Shown one piece after another: positions 52,872 to 61,635 of a DNA stretch of 64,000 bases (positions within the stretch are counted from its first letter, which is position 1; the number at the start of each line of letters is the position of its first letter). The stretch lies in contig OZ242192.1 of the NCBI GenBank assembly GCA_965205955.1, positions 1,860,001 through 1,924,000 of the forward strand. Reading direction: 5' to 3'. The notes below the pieces were generated by a model. It worked only from the letters and a program-made list of their open reading frames with translations, was not told the DNA's origin and did no database searches. Made by a program: the position numbers and the translations under genes. This stretch comes from G965202915 sp965205955 (GTDB lineage: Bacteria; Pseudomonadota; Gammaproteobacteria; Eutrophobiales; Eutrophobiaceae).

Positions 52872-54434
52872 TCAGCCTGCACGCCAACTTAGCACGAGAT
52901 CTTTTAACTGCTCTACCAACGGTCGAATATCGCTGTTTTTGTCCTCGGATGCTTTTTTGGCAACAATGCGGCACAGATTTGGCACATCTTGTTCTACTAT
53001 TTGCGCCAGATTGCTCATTTTGGTTTTGGCAATTTCAGATGCTGCGTCTGATGCCGCATTGTAGGCCGAATCCAGCCTGTTTATTTCCTGGGTGAGTTGC
53101 TTGCCGTCAATCCCTAAGAGCCCGGCCCAGCTATCCGGCTTTTCCTTCAAGCAATTCCACACCCATTCTTCCGGCGCATGGTCGCCCGGAAGAAACAAAA
53201 CCGGCACTTGCCTGCCCACTGCTTCTCGAATTCTCTCTTCACTGGCGGTACCCTGCTGATCCCCGTCCAGAACAAACGCAAAGTTCTCCAACAAGCCAAA
53301 TTTTTTGAAAGCTGCGGCATGTCCGGGGAATTCCTGCGCGCCGGTGTCACGCCCGATGCGAATTGTCCCACTGCGAATTTTTTGTTCGTATCTCAATACG
53401 TCAAAGATGCCATTGAGAATGGCTTCGGCAGATTCATCTTCGCAAAGCAGATTGAGGCTATCGCTAGAGCGGCCATAAAGCGCATCTTGAATGATGTCGC
53501 GGTATGGAGGGCAAACTGTTACCTCCCCGTCCTGGTCACGTTCAAGGAAAATGCGCGCGTTGGCTGGCACCGAATCAAGCACAACCGGACTATGGGAGGT
53601 GACGATCACTTGCAGGTCGTTGCGTAACGAAAGTTGTTGCAGGTGCATCATCAGGAGTTGCTGAACCCAGGGGTGCAAGCCGGCCTCTATTTCGTCAATC
53701 AGCACCAGCGCGTTTTCCAGTTGCGCGATTTCTTGCGAAAGCCGGAGAATGGCGCGTTCCCCCGCCGCCATGTGCAACTCGGAATAGGACGCGCCGTTCT
53801 TGTGCGCCGCAAACAATAGGTTTTTTCCTCTCTCCCCGGAAAGTTCGGCAACTTCGTGGTACTGGAACGGCAATAGCTGTTGGGCAAAATTTATCTGCGC
53901 GGCGGTCAGTAATTTTTCCGTTGGAGAAGCCTTCAGGTAGGACATTCGGAGAACGTTGCGCACCTCGGATGGATTGCTAAGATTGGCTAGCGTTCTAAGA
54001 TAGATAACCCGTTCTGGCTGCTGGGCTTTCTGGCGGCTAAGAAAACTGCGAATCCACCTCCGCCCTTTGCGACGCAGCCACCGCATAGCAGTCCTGCCTT
54101 CTGGAGTTGCATATTCATATTCGATGGAAATCTGCGGGCGCTCGTCCTTGCGGACGCCTTGTTCGGGTAAATAATCGGGGAACAGCGTGGAAGGCACGTA
54201 ATCTCTCGGACCGGTTCCAGGCACTTTGTAAGCACAGGCGGCAGCAAACAACACTGTCGATTTGCCGCTGGCATTGCCCCCGGCAATCACACTGACCGGA
54301 TAATCCAGAGGCACTCTCAGGTTTTTAATGCCACGGATCCCATCAAGCCGAATTTCCGAGAGAAAATGTGGCATGTGGGGCTTTTTCCCCTGGAGTTGCG
54401 ACCACAGTTTTTGGTATCTTTGGTCAAGTATCAT
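52872..54434 (-). CDS. OLD-like AAA ATPase with TOPRIM-like C-terminal domain
   Basis: A 520-residue protein. Walker A (AGGNASGKST) is at residues 51-60, an ABC/SMC-type signature region (MAAGERAILRLSQEI) is near 225, Walker B (ALVLIDEIEAGLHP) is near 243 and the His switch (VIVTSHSPVVLDS) is near 280. The C-terminal part resembles TOPRIM nucleases of OLD family proteins (LLCEDESAEAILNGIFD, AFVLDGDQQGTASE). OLD-family ATPase-nucleases act in phage defence. It is the second gene of the operon, nine bases after the helicase stop and 32 bases before the methylase. Confidence 0.82.
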   Translation of the reverse strand: MILDQRYQKLWSQLQGKKPHMPHFLSEIRLDGIRGIKNLRVPLDYPVSVIAGGNASGKSTVLFAAACAYKVPGTGPRDYVPSTLFPDYLPEQGVRKDERPQISIEYEYATPEGRTAMRWLRRKGRRWIRSFLSRQKAQQPERVIYLRTLANLSNPSEVRNVLRMSYLKASPTEKLLTAAQINFAQQLLPFQYHEVAELSGERGKNLLFAAHKNGASYSELHMAAGERAILRLSQEIAQLENALVLIDEIEAGLHPWVQQLLMMHLQQLSLRNDLQVIVTSHSPVVLDSVPANARIFLERDQDGEVTVCPPYRDIIQDALYGRSSDSLNLLCEDESAEAILNGIFDVLRYEQKIRSGTIRIGRDTGAQEFPGHAAAFKKFGLLENFAFVLDGDQQGTASEERIREAVGRQVPVLFLPGDHAPEEWVWNCLKEKPDSWAGLLGIDGKQLTQEINRLDSAYNAASDAASEIAKTKMSNLAQIVEQDVPNLCRIVAKKASEDKNSDIRPLVEQLKDLVLSWRAG

Positions 54435-54443
54435 GTTGCTATA

Positions 54444-57400
54444 TTAAACTTTTTCGCGATTTTTAACCAACCCCAGCGAGCAGATTATATGCGGCTCAAT
54501 CGGTTCGCCCGCTTTGGGCAGGGCGCAAAGGTCGCCGGTGTTATAGAGGTTTTTCACCATCCCCGCCAATTCATCATCGGTAATATGCGTGCGCAACTGA
54601 CGGCCAAGCCGGTCGCGGGCGGTTTCTTTGAGCGGGTAACGGTAGATCTGCTCAACCGCCTGTTTCAAGTCTTCGGGGTAAAAAAGCGTCCTTTTCTGCT
54701 GCTCAAGGTAGAACTTCAGCTTACTGTAAACACGGTGCCTGATGCTTCTCGTTCCGCCCAGTTGCCCGCCGATGTCGGTTTGCCCTGCTTTGACATGGCG
54801 CACGGCGGCATCTACTAATGTATGGTGATTTTCTGCCGGTGGCGCAAGCGGCTCTTGCGGGTCGCAGGCAAGTAAGCCCAGGATTTTAGACTGCGATTGT
54901 GAGACTACTTCGCCGGTCTCATTCATCTGCGCCAGAATGTGCTGGTTGTTATTGGTTTTGATGTAGGCGATTGCGCCTGTCGTGTCCGCGCGCTTTGCGG
55001 AATAAACCACGTTGGGCAGTTTCTCTATTTTCGTTTGCAGGGACGGGTTGTGTTTGATCGCCTGGCGCCAGATATCATAAGCGCGGGAGATCAAATCGGT
55101 TTCATCGTCCTGCTCTTCAATGTCGATGGTTTCTTCGTACACCTGTTGCAGGTTGATGGTGTCGCCTTCAAAAAATTTCTCGTCGGAACCAACCAATTCG
55201 GCATTTTGCCGGATGCGATTCTGCAAGCGCCTGCGCAAATCGATGATGTTTTCAATGCCGTCTTCCGGCAAAAAGCAGTAACAAAGAATTTCCCGCGCTT
55301 GCTGGCCAATCCGGTCCACCCGTCCGGCGCGCTGCACCAGGCGGATGATGGCCCAGGGCAAATCGAAATTAACGATAATATGGGCATCCTGCAGGTTCTG
55401 GCCTTCGCTGAGTGTGTCGGTAGTGATCAGTACGCGCAACTCGTCTATCATGCCCGCTTGCCCGTGGTTGGAAGTCGGGCTGAACCGTTTTACATAGTCG
55501 GATATGTTGTCTATGCCGCCGAATACTTCGGCCAGGCCGTCAACTCCTCGCTTTGTCAATTCCCGGTAGAGATAGTCGGCGGTATCTTTGAACTGGGTAA
55601 AAATCAGCAGTTTTTCTTTTGCGTGCGTCTCTTTGCACAATTTGGCCAAGGCCTCCAGTTTGCGGTCGGTGTCGGCATCCCATTTCGGCGCCATATTCAG
55701 AACTTGCAATAGAGTGTGGCAGTCCGCCAGTAAATCATCCCTCATAGACTGCTCGAACAAATCGGTTTCTATCCAGTCAAACTTCTTTTTCAAAGCCGGA
55801 CTGGAAGACAACTTTTCGTAGATATTCCTGCCTGCCTGCAGAAAACGTTCTATCTCGTCTTCTCCCTGCCACTCCACGGTGAATATATCGCCTTCGTCTT
55901 CTTCTATGGTTTCGTCCGCCAGAGAACTGAATATGTCGCCGATCGGAAACGCCCCGTTATTTTCCAAAGCGCTCAAATAAACCGCATTACGCACGATGTA
56001 CCTTTTAATGGAAAGCAAAAAGGCATAACCGGAACTTTCCAACCGCTTGAACAAACCGGCTCTGGCAAAACCGATCAGCCGGTTTCCCGCACGGCTCAGG
56101 TTTTTGATGATTCGCTGGTCTGTGCTGCTCAACTCATCGGGGAGGGGATCGTTTTGATATTCGGGTAACAAGTATTCCCCGATGCCGTAGCGGGGCAATG
56201 TAAGCGCATCAATGATTTGGACGACTTGCGGAGAATACAGCAGCGCATACTGGTCATCCTGGTCATCCTTGTCCAAACTAAACTTGGCGCATTTCGGTGT
56301 TCGGTGCGGAAAATAAAATCGCGTGTTGTCCGCGAAAGACAGGTAATGTTGCCGCCGCTCCTGGTCGTATTCGGCGTAGTTTTCTTTTATATGGCTGCGG
56401 GTTCTTCGCACCATGAACATGCGCATCAGTTCACGCCAGTCGTCCACCGATTCGCTGTGCTCAAAGGCCGCCAGCGACGTGGCCAGGGCATTTGGATGCT
56501 TCTGCCTGAAATGGCTGGTACCGCTAAGAGAATTGATGTAATCCTCCGGCCTGACTCCGAGGTCGGCATCGGCTTCCACGAACAGGCGCAACTGGTTGCC
56601 GATGTCGGTGAAGTGCTTGTTATACGGCGTGGCCGTCAACAGGATGACGCGGGATTCGTTTTCACGAAGGTAATCGTAAACAAAACCATAACGTTTGGCA
56701 TCGCGATTGCGCAGGTTATGGCTTTCGTCAATTACCACGAGGCGGTAACGTCGCATCTCGCTCAAATTGGAAACCTTGCCGAGTGAAAGTGTCTCTCCAG
56801 CGATGCGGTATTGATGCAGGTAATCCTTCCACATTCCTCCCAGTTTCGGCGGACATATCACCAGGACGTTGTCGCCTCGGTCTTCCTGAAAAGTTTTTGC
56901 AACGGCGCTCGCAATCAACGTCTTGCCAAGCCCCACCACGTCACCGACTATGACGCCGCCGTGCCGACTTAGACGCTCGGCAGCCAGAGAAACCGCCTGC
57001 TTCTGAAACTCCAGCATTACTTTGTCAAAGACCCCCGGCACCTTGAATTCGCGTGAACCCTCAATCGCTTCTTTGGAAAGTTCATACGCGGTTTTGATAT
57101 AGATTTCGTAAGGTGTGATCGGACCGCTGGCCCAACTGCTCTTGATGATGTCCGCCAGTTCTTCCGTGATATCGAGACACCACCGGTCTTCCCATCGCTC
57201 TTCAAACCACCTTGCAAGTTTTTCGGAGGCATCTCCGTCCAGCACGTCCACGTTGAGTTCCCCTTGTTTTTCCAGCCCCGGCAGCGTGAGATTGCTGCTG
57301 CCGACGTAGCCGATGATGGGGTTGATTTTGTCGTCCCGGTGGGCGAGGTAGAGTTTTGCGTGTAATGGGTGGCGACCGAAAAATTTGACCTTGAGCCGTC

Positions 57401-57773
57401 CGGTGCGAAGTTGTTTTTCCAACTCGACAAGCCCTTTTTGATCCCGATTGGTCGGAACGCCGTAGGTCAGTTGTCGCATTAACGATTCGGCAAAACTTCT
57501 TCTGCGCTCGACGACTATGGCCTGGGTTGGCTCCGTCTGCGCATTGTTGTAGTAATTCCGAATCGTTCGGTTGATGTCGCCGGACATGCCAACAATTAAA
57601 CGGCACGCGGGAGCGCCCGACTCAACGGAGATCGCGGCAACCTCATCTGAAATGCTTCGCCAGCCACGCAGGTTGAAATAGCCGACGCAAAAATCGCCGC
57701 GCCTGGCGACTCGCAAGGCGTTTTTCAGCCCATCCAGCAGTTTCTTTTCAATGTTATCGTAGATGGTTGGCAC
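54444..57773 (-). CDS. PLD-domain SNF2-type helicase
   Basis: A 1109-residue protein. The N-terminal ~190 residues are a phospholipase D-like domain (FGRHPLHAKLYLAH with the HxK motif, then GYVGSSNLTLPGL), a known nuclease fold in restriction systems. SF2/SNF2 helicase motifs follow: GVIVGDVVGLGKTLIAS (I), LVVIDESHNLRN (II, DESH), LLTATPYNKH (III), then LLIFTQFKDTADYL, LITTDTLSEGQNLQDAHIIV and RLVQRAGRVDRIGQ (V-VI). It is the first gene of the four-gene operon. The fusion of PLD and helicase with a large adenine methylase recalls DISARM parts (DrmC, DrmD, DrmMI) in another arrangement. Confidence 0.88.
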   Translation of the reverse strand: MPTIYDNIEKKLLDGLKNALRVARRGDFCVGYFNLRGWRSISDEVAAISVESGAPACRLIVGMSGDINRTIRNYYNNAQTEPTQAIVVERRRSFAESLMRQLTYGVPTNRDQKGLVELEKQLRTGRLKVKFFGRHPLHAKLYLAHRDDKINPIIGYVGSSNLTLPGLEKQGELNVDVLDGDASEKLARWFEERWEDRWCLDITEELADIIKSSWASGPITPYEIYIKTAYELSKEAIEGSREFKVPGVFDKVMLEFQKQAVSLAAERLSRHGGVIVGDVVGLGKTLIASAVAKTFQEDRGDNVLVICPPKLGGMWKDYLHQYRIAGETLSLGKVSNLSEMRRYRLVVIDESHNLRNRDAKRYGFVYDYLRENESRVILLTATPYNKHFTDIGNQLRLFVEADADLGVRPEDYINSLSGTSHFRQKHPNALATSLAAFEHSESVDDWRELMRMFMVRRTRSHIKENYAEYDQERRQHYLSFADNTRFYFPHRTPKCAKFSLDKDDQDDQYALLYSPQVVQIIDALTLPRYGIGEYLLPEYQNDPLPDELSSTDQRIIKNLSRAGNRLIGFARAGLFKRLESSGYAFLLSIKRYIVRNAVYLSALENNGAFPIGDIFSSLADETIEEDEGDIFTVEWQGEDEIERFLQAGRNIYEKLSSSPALKKKFDWIETDLFEQSMRDDLLADCHTLLQVLNMAPKWDADTDRKLEALAKLCKETHAKEKLLIFTQFKDTADYLYRELTKRGVDGLAEVFGGIDNISDYVKRFSPTSNHGQAGMIDELRVLITTDTLSEGQNLQDAHIIVNFDLPWAIIRLVQRAGRVDRIGQQAREILCYCFLPEDGIENIIDLRRRLQNRIRQNAELVGSDEKFFEGDTINLQQVYEETIDIEEQDDETDLISRAYDIWRQAIKHNPSLQTKIEKLPNVVYSAKRADTTGAIAYIKTNNNQHILAQMNETGEVVSQSQSKILGLLACDPQEPLAPPAENHHTLVDAAVRHVKAGQTDIGGQLGGTRSIRHRVYSKLKFYLEQQKRTLFYPEDLKQAVEQIYRYPLKETARDRLGRQLRTHITDDELAGMVKNLYNTGDLCALPKAGEPIEPHIICSLGLVKNREKV

Positions 57774-58010
57774 GGGTTCTTTCAGTCAGGGAAATTCAGC
57801 ATGCGGTCAAGCCGTAGGAATAGGTCTGCGCTGTAGCTTGGAAAAACGCCCGTTGGCGGCTGACCCGCCGACCTTATCCGCCTCAAAACCCGCTTATCGC
57901 GCATCCATGACCTCACTCCCCAAAACCCGCCTAGTTCGACCCAAATCCTGCATTTCTCCCGCGTTCATGCAATATCCGGGTTAGGGAGTCTTCGGTAAAG
58001 CGGGTGGAAC
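57774..58010. other. Intergenic region with dispersed element core
   Basis: 237 bases before the helicase gene. They hold the reverse-oriented core GCAATATCCGGGTTA (57969-57983) of the element seen at 31749 and 46533, within TTCATGCAATATCCGGGTTA. The helicase promoter should lie here, but I cannot identify its boxes with confidence. An open frame at 57931-58146 is the decayed vapC region and not a gene. Confidence 0.4.
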
Positions 58011-58091
58011 TCATGAAAAACTGGCGGGCGATTGAGGGCAATTTTTCATGACATAAAAGACCCCATTGATAGCGAGTAAATACCTGAACAT
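58011..58091 (-). pseudogene. vapC: vapC toxin, N-terminal remnant
   Basis: From ATG 58091 the minus strand reads MFRYLLAINGVFYVMKNCPQ. This is very close to the first residues of VapC PIN toxins (typically MxRYLLDTNxxxYxxKxxP), but the catalytic Asp of DTN is changed (AIN) and the frame stops after 26 codons. The rest of the PIN domain is missing. It follows the broken vapB by 15 bases. Confidence 0.6.
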
Positions 58092-58105
58092 CACCGCTTT
58101 TCCCA

Positions 58106-58274
58106 CTACACATCCGCTGATTGTTCCCATGAGGACATAAAGTCATCTGAACTACTCATCACAGACTTTTCCTGCGGGTGTAAGTATAATGATGCGCTTT
58201 AAGTCAACGGCCATAAGGTCAACGTCCCGCACAGGTTCATGCAGGTCAACCGCTTTGGGCAGTCTTACCGCCAT
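58106..58274 (-). pseudogene. vapB: vapB antitoxin, frameshifted remnant
   Basis: From ATG 58274 the frame reads MAVRLPKAVDLHEPVRDVDL, then ...KRIIILTPAGKVCDE and stops at 58152. The typical VapB ending continues in another frame just after it (DDFMSSWEQSADV, stop at 58106). The parts AVRLPK, RIIILTPAGK and SWEQSADV are characteristic of VapB proteins that precede VapC. The usual N-terminal ~10 residues are also missing. It is a dead toxin-antitoxin locus between the two large defence cassettes. Confidence 0.6.
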
Positions 58275-58331
58275 GAGATAATCTTGATTTTATCTTGCTT
58301 AATCTAATAACAGATAGAAATACAATCGCCA

Positions 58332-59882
58332 TTATTGCTCTTGTGCTTGAGAGTTTTCATTTTCTATTTCGCTCAATATGGTTTCCAGCTTATCATTCAA
58401 TTTTTTAAATAAAAGGTCATCTTTTGCTGCTTCGAAAATTTTTTCCATTCTATCCTTAGACTCACGCCGGTTTTTTAAAAGATCATAGAGACGATCTATG
58501 CAAGACTCGGCTTCACGCAAATTCTTTTTATCTATATCCTGAGCCGCTAGATGCTCTCTCGGGTCATTGGCAACCAGTGCCGGAGCACAGTAGTAGTAAG
58601 CATCTTCATACTCAGCATCCCAAACCATGATACGCCTGAACTGCTCTACCGCCATTTTTTTTGCAGATTCCTCTTTGCCTATAAGAATACCGAGAGTATT
58701 TTTATCGAGACCTGTTGATTCTAAATAGAAACGACCAAGTGTCAGTCTTGCATCCAATTCATAAGGCTCATTAGAAGTTAGGGTTTTAAGAATTTCTATG
58801 GTATCTCTCAGAAGAACAATCTGCTTACCAGAAAGAACAATGTTATCCTGAGTAGTTCGCTCTTTGAGTGAATATTTGAAATAATCCAATATCATTTGTC
58901 CCATGTATACTTTCCATGCCGAAAAATTTTTGTCTAATTCTACAAGCCTGCGAGCCATTTCAATAACGTCGGAATAATCTTTTTCATCTATTTTATGTTC
59001 ATCTATTTTATGTTCATCTATTTTATACTGAATCTGAGCCAATTTGACGTTGCAGTAAAGGTTTATCAACCAAGGATCTTGCGTAGCCAATGAATATTTT
59101 TTAATTTCCTTGAGATCTTTATGCAAACGTTGAAGTTGAGGTTTTTTCCATTCTTGCGGAACGGTCAGGATTGAATTCTCATCTTCCTCCAGAGCGGTAT
59201 AAGTAATTTCGTAAATCCTAATATCTCCCGCTATGCCTTTTAGTGGCGCTAATTCTTGTTTATTGAACCTAATAGGGTTCTCGCCTGGGCTATCTGAATA
59301 GATTCCGTATGTAGTCTCGCCTACGAATATTTTTGAATATGTGCCCTTGCGAGATTCTCCCTCAATTCTCTTGGCTAAGTTGATTGAATAGCCTTCAGTG
59401 GTTAGCTTTCCATGCTTGTTTTCTTTCTTTTCTTCCTTTTCTTTCTTTTCTTCCTTAATGCTAATAACTCCTGTATTGATTCCTATGGCAATCTCAAATG
59501 GCTTTTTGTTGTACTTAATCTGATCAATATTTTGCTCATGCACTTGCCAAGTATATTTTATTCTCAGAGCCAGCTTAAGGGTTTTGAAAATATCTTCGCT
59601 AATATCATCTTTTCTCTGATCATCTTCTTCTTCCCATTCGCTTGCAAACAGAAAAAACCCCTGATCGCCAGTTAAAATTTTCGTTGGAATATCCTCTTCC
59701 GTACCGTTTTGTTTGTTCTCTCCTATCAGGTCTCCCCATGCTTTCTCTAGAGTGTTTTTGAATTCTTCCAAGTATTCCGTGTAAACATCCAATCCCACAT
59801 AGCTCGCGGCATCCGATGAACCAATTAAATCAACAAACATTATTGTTGCTGTTCTATGCTTACCGTTAGCCTTTTGAGACAT
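58332..59882 (-). CDS. Class III nucleotidyl cyclase with helical C-terminal region
   Basis: A 516-residue protein. The N-terminal ~225 residues are a class III cyclase (CHD) domain. The first metal Asp is D18 in FVDLIGSS and the second is D73 in ILTGDQGFF. A GINTGVISI strand and the NxxxR pair in SINLAKRIEGES follow, so the catalytic set looks complete. The base-selecting position is unusual (TKILTGDQ), so the product could be other than cAMP. A Lys/Glu-rich insert (EEKKEKEEKKENK) interrupts the domain. The C-terminal ~290 residues are helical without a recognised domain. The ATG follows AGGAGG and overlaps the stop of the DUF3326 gene by 17 bases. There is no membrane segment. Class III cyclases of this soluble kind drive Pycsar defence; here the partner genes differ. 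Confidence 0.8.
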   Translation of the reverse strand: MSQKANGKHRTATIMFVDLIGSSDAASYVGLDVYTEYLEEFKNTLEKAWGDLIGENKQNGTEEDIPTKILTGDQGFFLFASEWEEEDDQRKDDISEDIFKTLKLALRIKYTWQVHEQNIDQIKYNKKPFEIAIGINTGVISIKEEKKEKEEKKENKHGKLTTEGYSINLAKRIEGESRKGTYSKIFVGETTYGIYSDSPGENPIRFNKQELAPLKGIAGDIRIYEITYTALEEDENSILTVPQEWKKPQLQRLHKDLKEIKKYSLATQDPWLINLYCNVKLAQIQYKIDEHKIDEHKIDEKDYSDVIEMARRLVELDKNFSAWKVYMGQMILDYFKYSLKERTTQDNIVLSGKQIVLLRDTIEILKTLTSNEPYELDARLTLGRFYLESTGLDKNTLGILIGKEESAKKMAVEQFRRIMVWDAEYEDAYYYCAPALVANDPREHLAAQDIDKKNLREAESCIDRLYDLLKNRRESKDRMEKIFEAAKDDLLFKKLNDKLETILSEIENENSQAQEQ

Positions 59883-61233
59883 GTCCCACCCTCCTCAAAG
59901 AATCAAAGCCACGATTACCCGAATCCTGCTCTTCCATCTCTATCCGAGTCATTTTAATCGGCCTCGTTAGCGTATCCACCGCCAACCCAGCCCTGATTGA
60001 AGAAGCAATTCCAACCGCCTCAAGATAATTTTCCGCAAAATGCAGTTTTCTGGTCTTGAATGGGAGGCGCCTTAGATCGTTTTTCATTTTTGATGTACGG
60101 TCTTTTACCGCAATCACAGGTATGTCATTTTCCAGGGCGGCGAGTACGGGGAGTCCTATACAGCCATCGGGCAACACCAAACAAGAAATTTCGTTGAGGC
60201 CAATCAAGCCATTTCCCGAATGAAGTCCGTCAATGATTCTTGGAGCCCTATGCAATCCCTTCAAAACGCAGTAAAGATAAGTTGTAGAGGTAGCTTCAGC
60301 AGCTTTGCGAGGATCTACGATGCCCACATTCAGATTCATCATTTCTTGCGAAGTCATCATGGGAGAGTGAGCAGACTGAACATTACAAAGAGAAGATATC
60401 GAGTGCGTAAGCATCGCTTCAACGCCACCCCACGGATTGACCGTAAACTCTTGATCCTGAAAGTAGTCGATATGAAAATGATCCGGTACGTCTATCAAAG
60501 TAGAAAGGGCAACCGCATCGTATTCATCCTTATATTTGTTTAGCACTTCGTGCAATTGATGAAAGTTCTCGACCCTTCCGCTAGCTCGCCCAGATGTTGA
60601 GAATAAGGCTTGCACAAGAAAGGGTTTATCCATAATGGCAACCAACGGAATATCCATCCCCGTTGTCGCCCTTGCTGCAGATGCTGCATTAACAGCCAGC
60701 TCGTGGAATATTGGATCTTTGTGTTTGTCTATTACAAGCAAGACTCGGTTAGCCCTCACCTTTTGTAATGTTGCCGTTCCCATGAATAGGCGTGTCAGAA
60801 CGCTCCCTTCCACATATAAGGCGTTATCGGGGATTTCATTTATATCTGCAGCGTTCACTACATTAGGATGAGTAATCAAGTTGTCACAGATAGAAGCAAA
60901 AAGTTTCGCAACTGCGCCCCCATCTCCAGAATGTCCACCTAATTCGCAACCGATGCCAGTTGGGATGATCAGAGAGATATTGAATTGTTCAGGGTTTTCA
61001 TAAATCCTTCTATGGAAAGAGAAGATAGAAGGAATCTGCAAATTGGAATCTTCTGTGACTTCCAATATTCCGACTTCGCAGAGATATTCTTTTTGGGTTT
61101 CCCCGCATACAACAAAACGCAAAGGTATCTCATCGGCATTCAAATTCTTATCAATCTCGTTAGAGAAATGCGTCAACAGACTGGGCGCATCGCTGGATTT
61201 TCTGACTTTAATCATTCGTTCTTTAACAATCAT
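59866..61233 (-). CDS. DUF3326 family protein
   Basis: A 455-residue protein recognisable as DUF3326: SLIIPTGIGCELGGHSGDGG, ICDNLITHPNVVNAADINEI, NALYVEGSVLTRL, VRANRVLLVIDKH, AASAARATTGMDIP, NPWGGVEAMLTHSISS, RKAAEATSTTYLYCVLKGLH and VLAALENDIPVIAVKDRTS. The family is known mainly from cyanobacteria and other bacteria as a stand-alone protein of unknown activity; the fold looks nucleotide- or sugar-binding. The start ATG 61233 has AGGAGG, part of which is the speD stop region. It lies between speD and the cyclase gene, with tight junctions to both. Confidence 0.75.
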   Translation of the reverse strand: MIVKERMIKVRKSSDAPSLLTHFSNEIDKNLNADEIPLRFVVCGETQKEYLCEVGILEVTEDSNLQIPSIFSFHRRIYENPEQFNISLIIPTGIGCELGGHSGDGGAVAKLFASICDNLITHPNVVNAADINEIPDNALYVEGSVLTRLFMGTATLQKVRANRVLLVIDKHKDPIFHELAVNAASAARATTGMDIPLVAIMDKPFLVQALFSTSGRASGRVENFHQLHEVLNKYKDEYDAVALSTLIDVPDHFHIDYFQDQEFTVNPWGGVEAMLTHSISSLCNVQSAHSPMMTSQEMMNLNVGIVDPRKAAEATSTTYLYCVLKGLHRAPRIIDGLHSGNGLIGLNEISCLVLPDGCIGLPVLAALENDIPVIAVKDRTSKMKNDLRRLPFKTRKLHFAENYLEAVGIASSIRAGLAVDTLTRPIKMTRIEMEEQDSGNRGFDSLRRVGHVSKG

Positions 61234-61239
61234 ATTGTT

Positions 61240-61635
61240 TTACCTCCTTTGCACCACCTTGATATTTACCACATCACCACCAAACCAGGTTTCTGAAAAT
61301 TTTTTGACTTCCGTTTCGTCAAAATCTTTACAAGAAAAAACATTGAGATACACATTTCTCATCAGGTCTAATGTATGAATGACGATACTGCTTGTTAGTA
61401 TAAATTGAACAGCAGATGTCCCTTTCAAATGAGGTTCAGTCTGTCTTTCGCTTTCTTTGACTCCGTAGTCATCCCACCAAGCTAACTTGCATCTTTCCAT
61501 TTGAATCAGATCGCAAACTTTTTCAAAATATTCCTGGATAGACTTTCGAGTAAACGTATCAGGATTGCAGTTGTGTAAATCCAAAATCAACTCTTTTCCG
61601 TAATTTTTCCCCGCCATGTTTTCTCTTTGTATCAT
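61240..61635 (-). CDS. SpeD-like S-adenosylmethionine decarboxylase proenzyme
   Basis: A 131-residue protein (start ATG 61635, overlapping the hsdS stop as ATGA; ATG 61617 is the alternative). It resembles prokaryotic AdoMet decarboxylases: N-terminal KELILDLHNCNP, then the core TSSIVIHTLDLMRNVYLNVF followed by SCKDFD. Ser 82, His 87 and Cys 102 have exactly the spacing of the pyruvoyl Ser, processing His and catalytic Cys (S63, H68, C83 in the Thermotoga enzyme). The residue before the processing Ser is Thr instead of Glu. No speE or other polyamine gene is near; it sits in front of DUF3326 and a cyclase. The role may therefore be AdoMet use or removal in signalling and not spermidine synthesis. 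Confidence 0.75.
   Translation of the reverse strand: MIQRENMAGKNYGKELILDLHNCNPDTFTRKSIQEYFEKVCDLIQMERCKLAWWDDYGVKESERQTEPHLKGTSAVQFILTSSIVIHTLDLMRNVYLNVFSCKDFDETEVKKFSETWFGGDVVNIKVVQRR

Noticed and set aside
49501..57773. Calling the operon DISARM or BREX
   Set aside because: The marker genes drmA/drmB and brxC/pglZ are absent in the window; only single parts resemble those systems.
57931..58146. 71-codon minus-strand frame starting MTLCPHGNNQ
   Set aside because: It lies over the vapB end and vapC remnant in a third frame; the other frames explain the sequence better.
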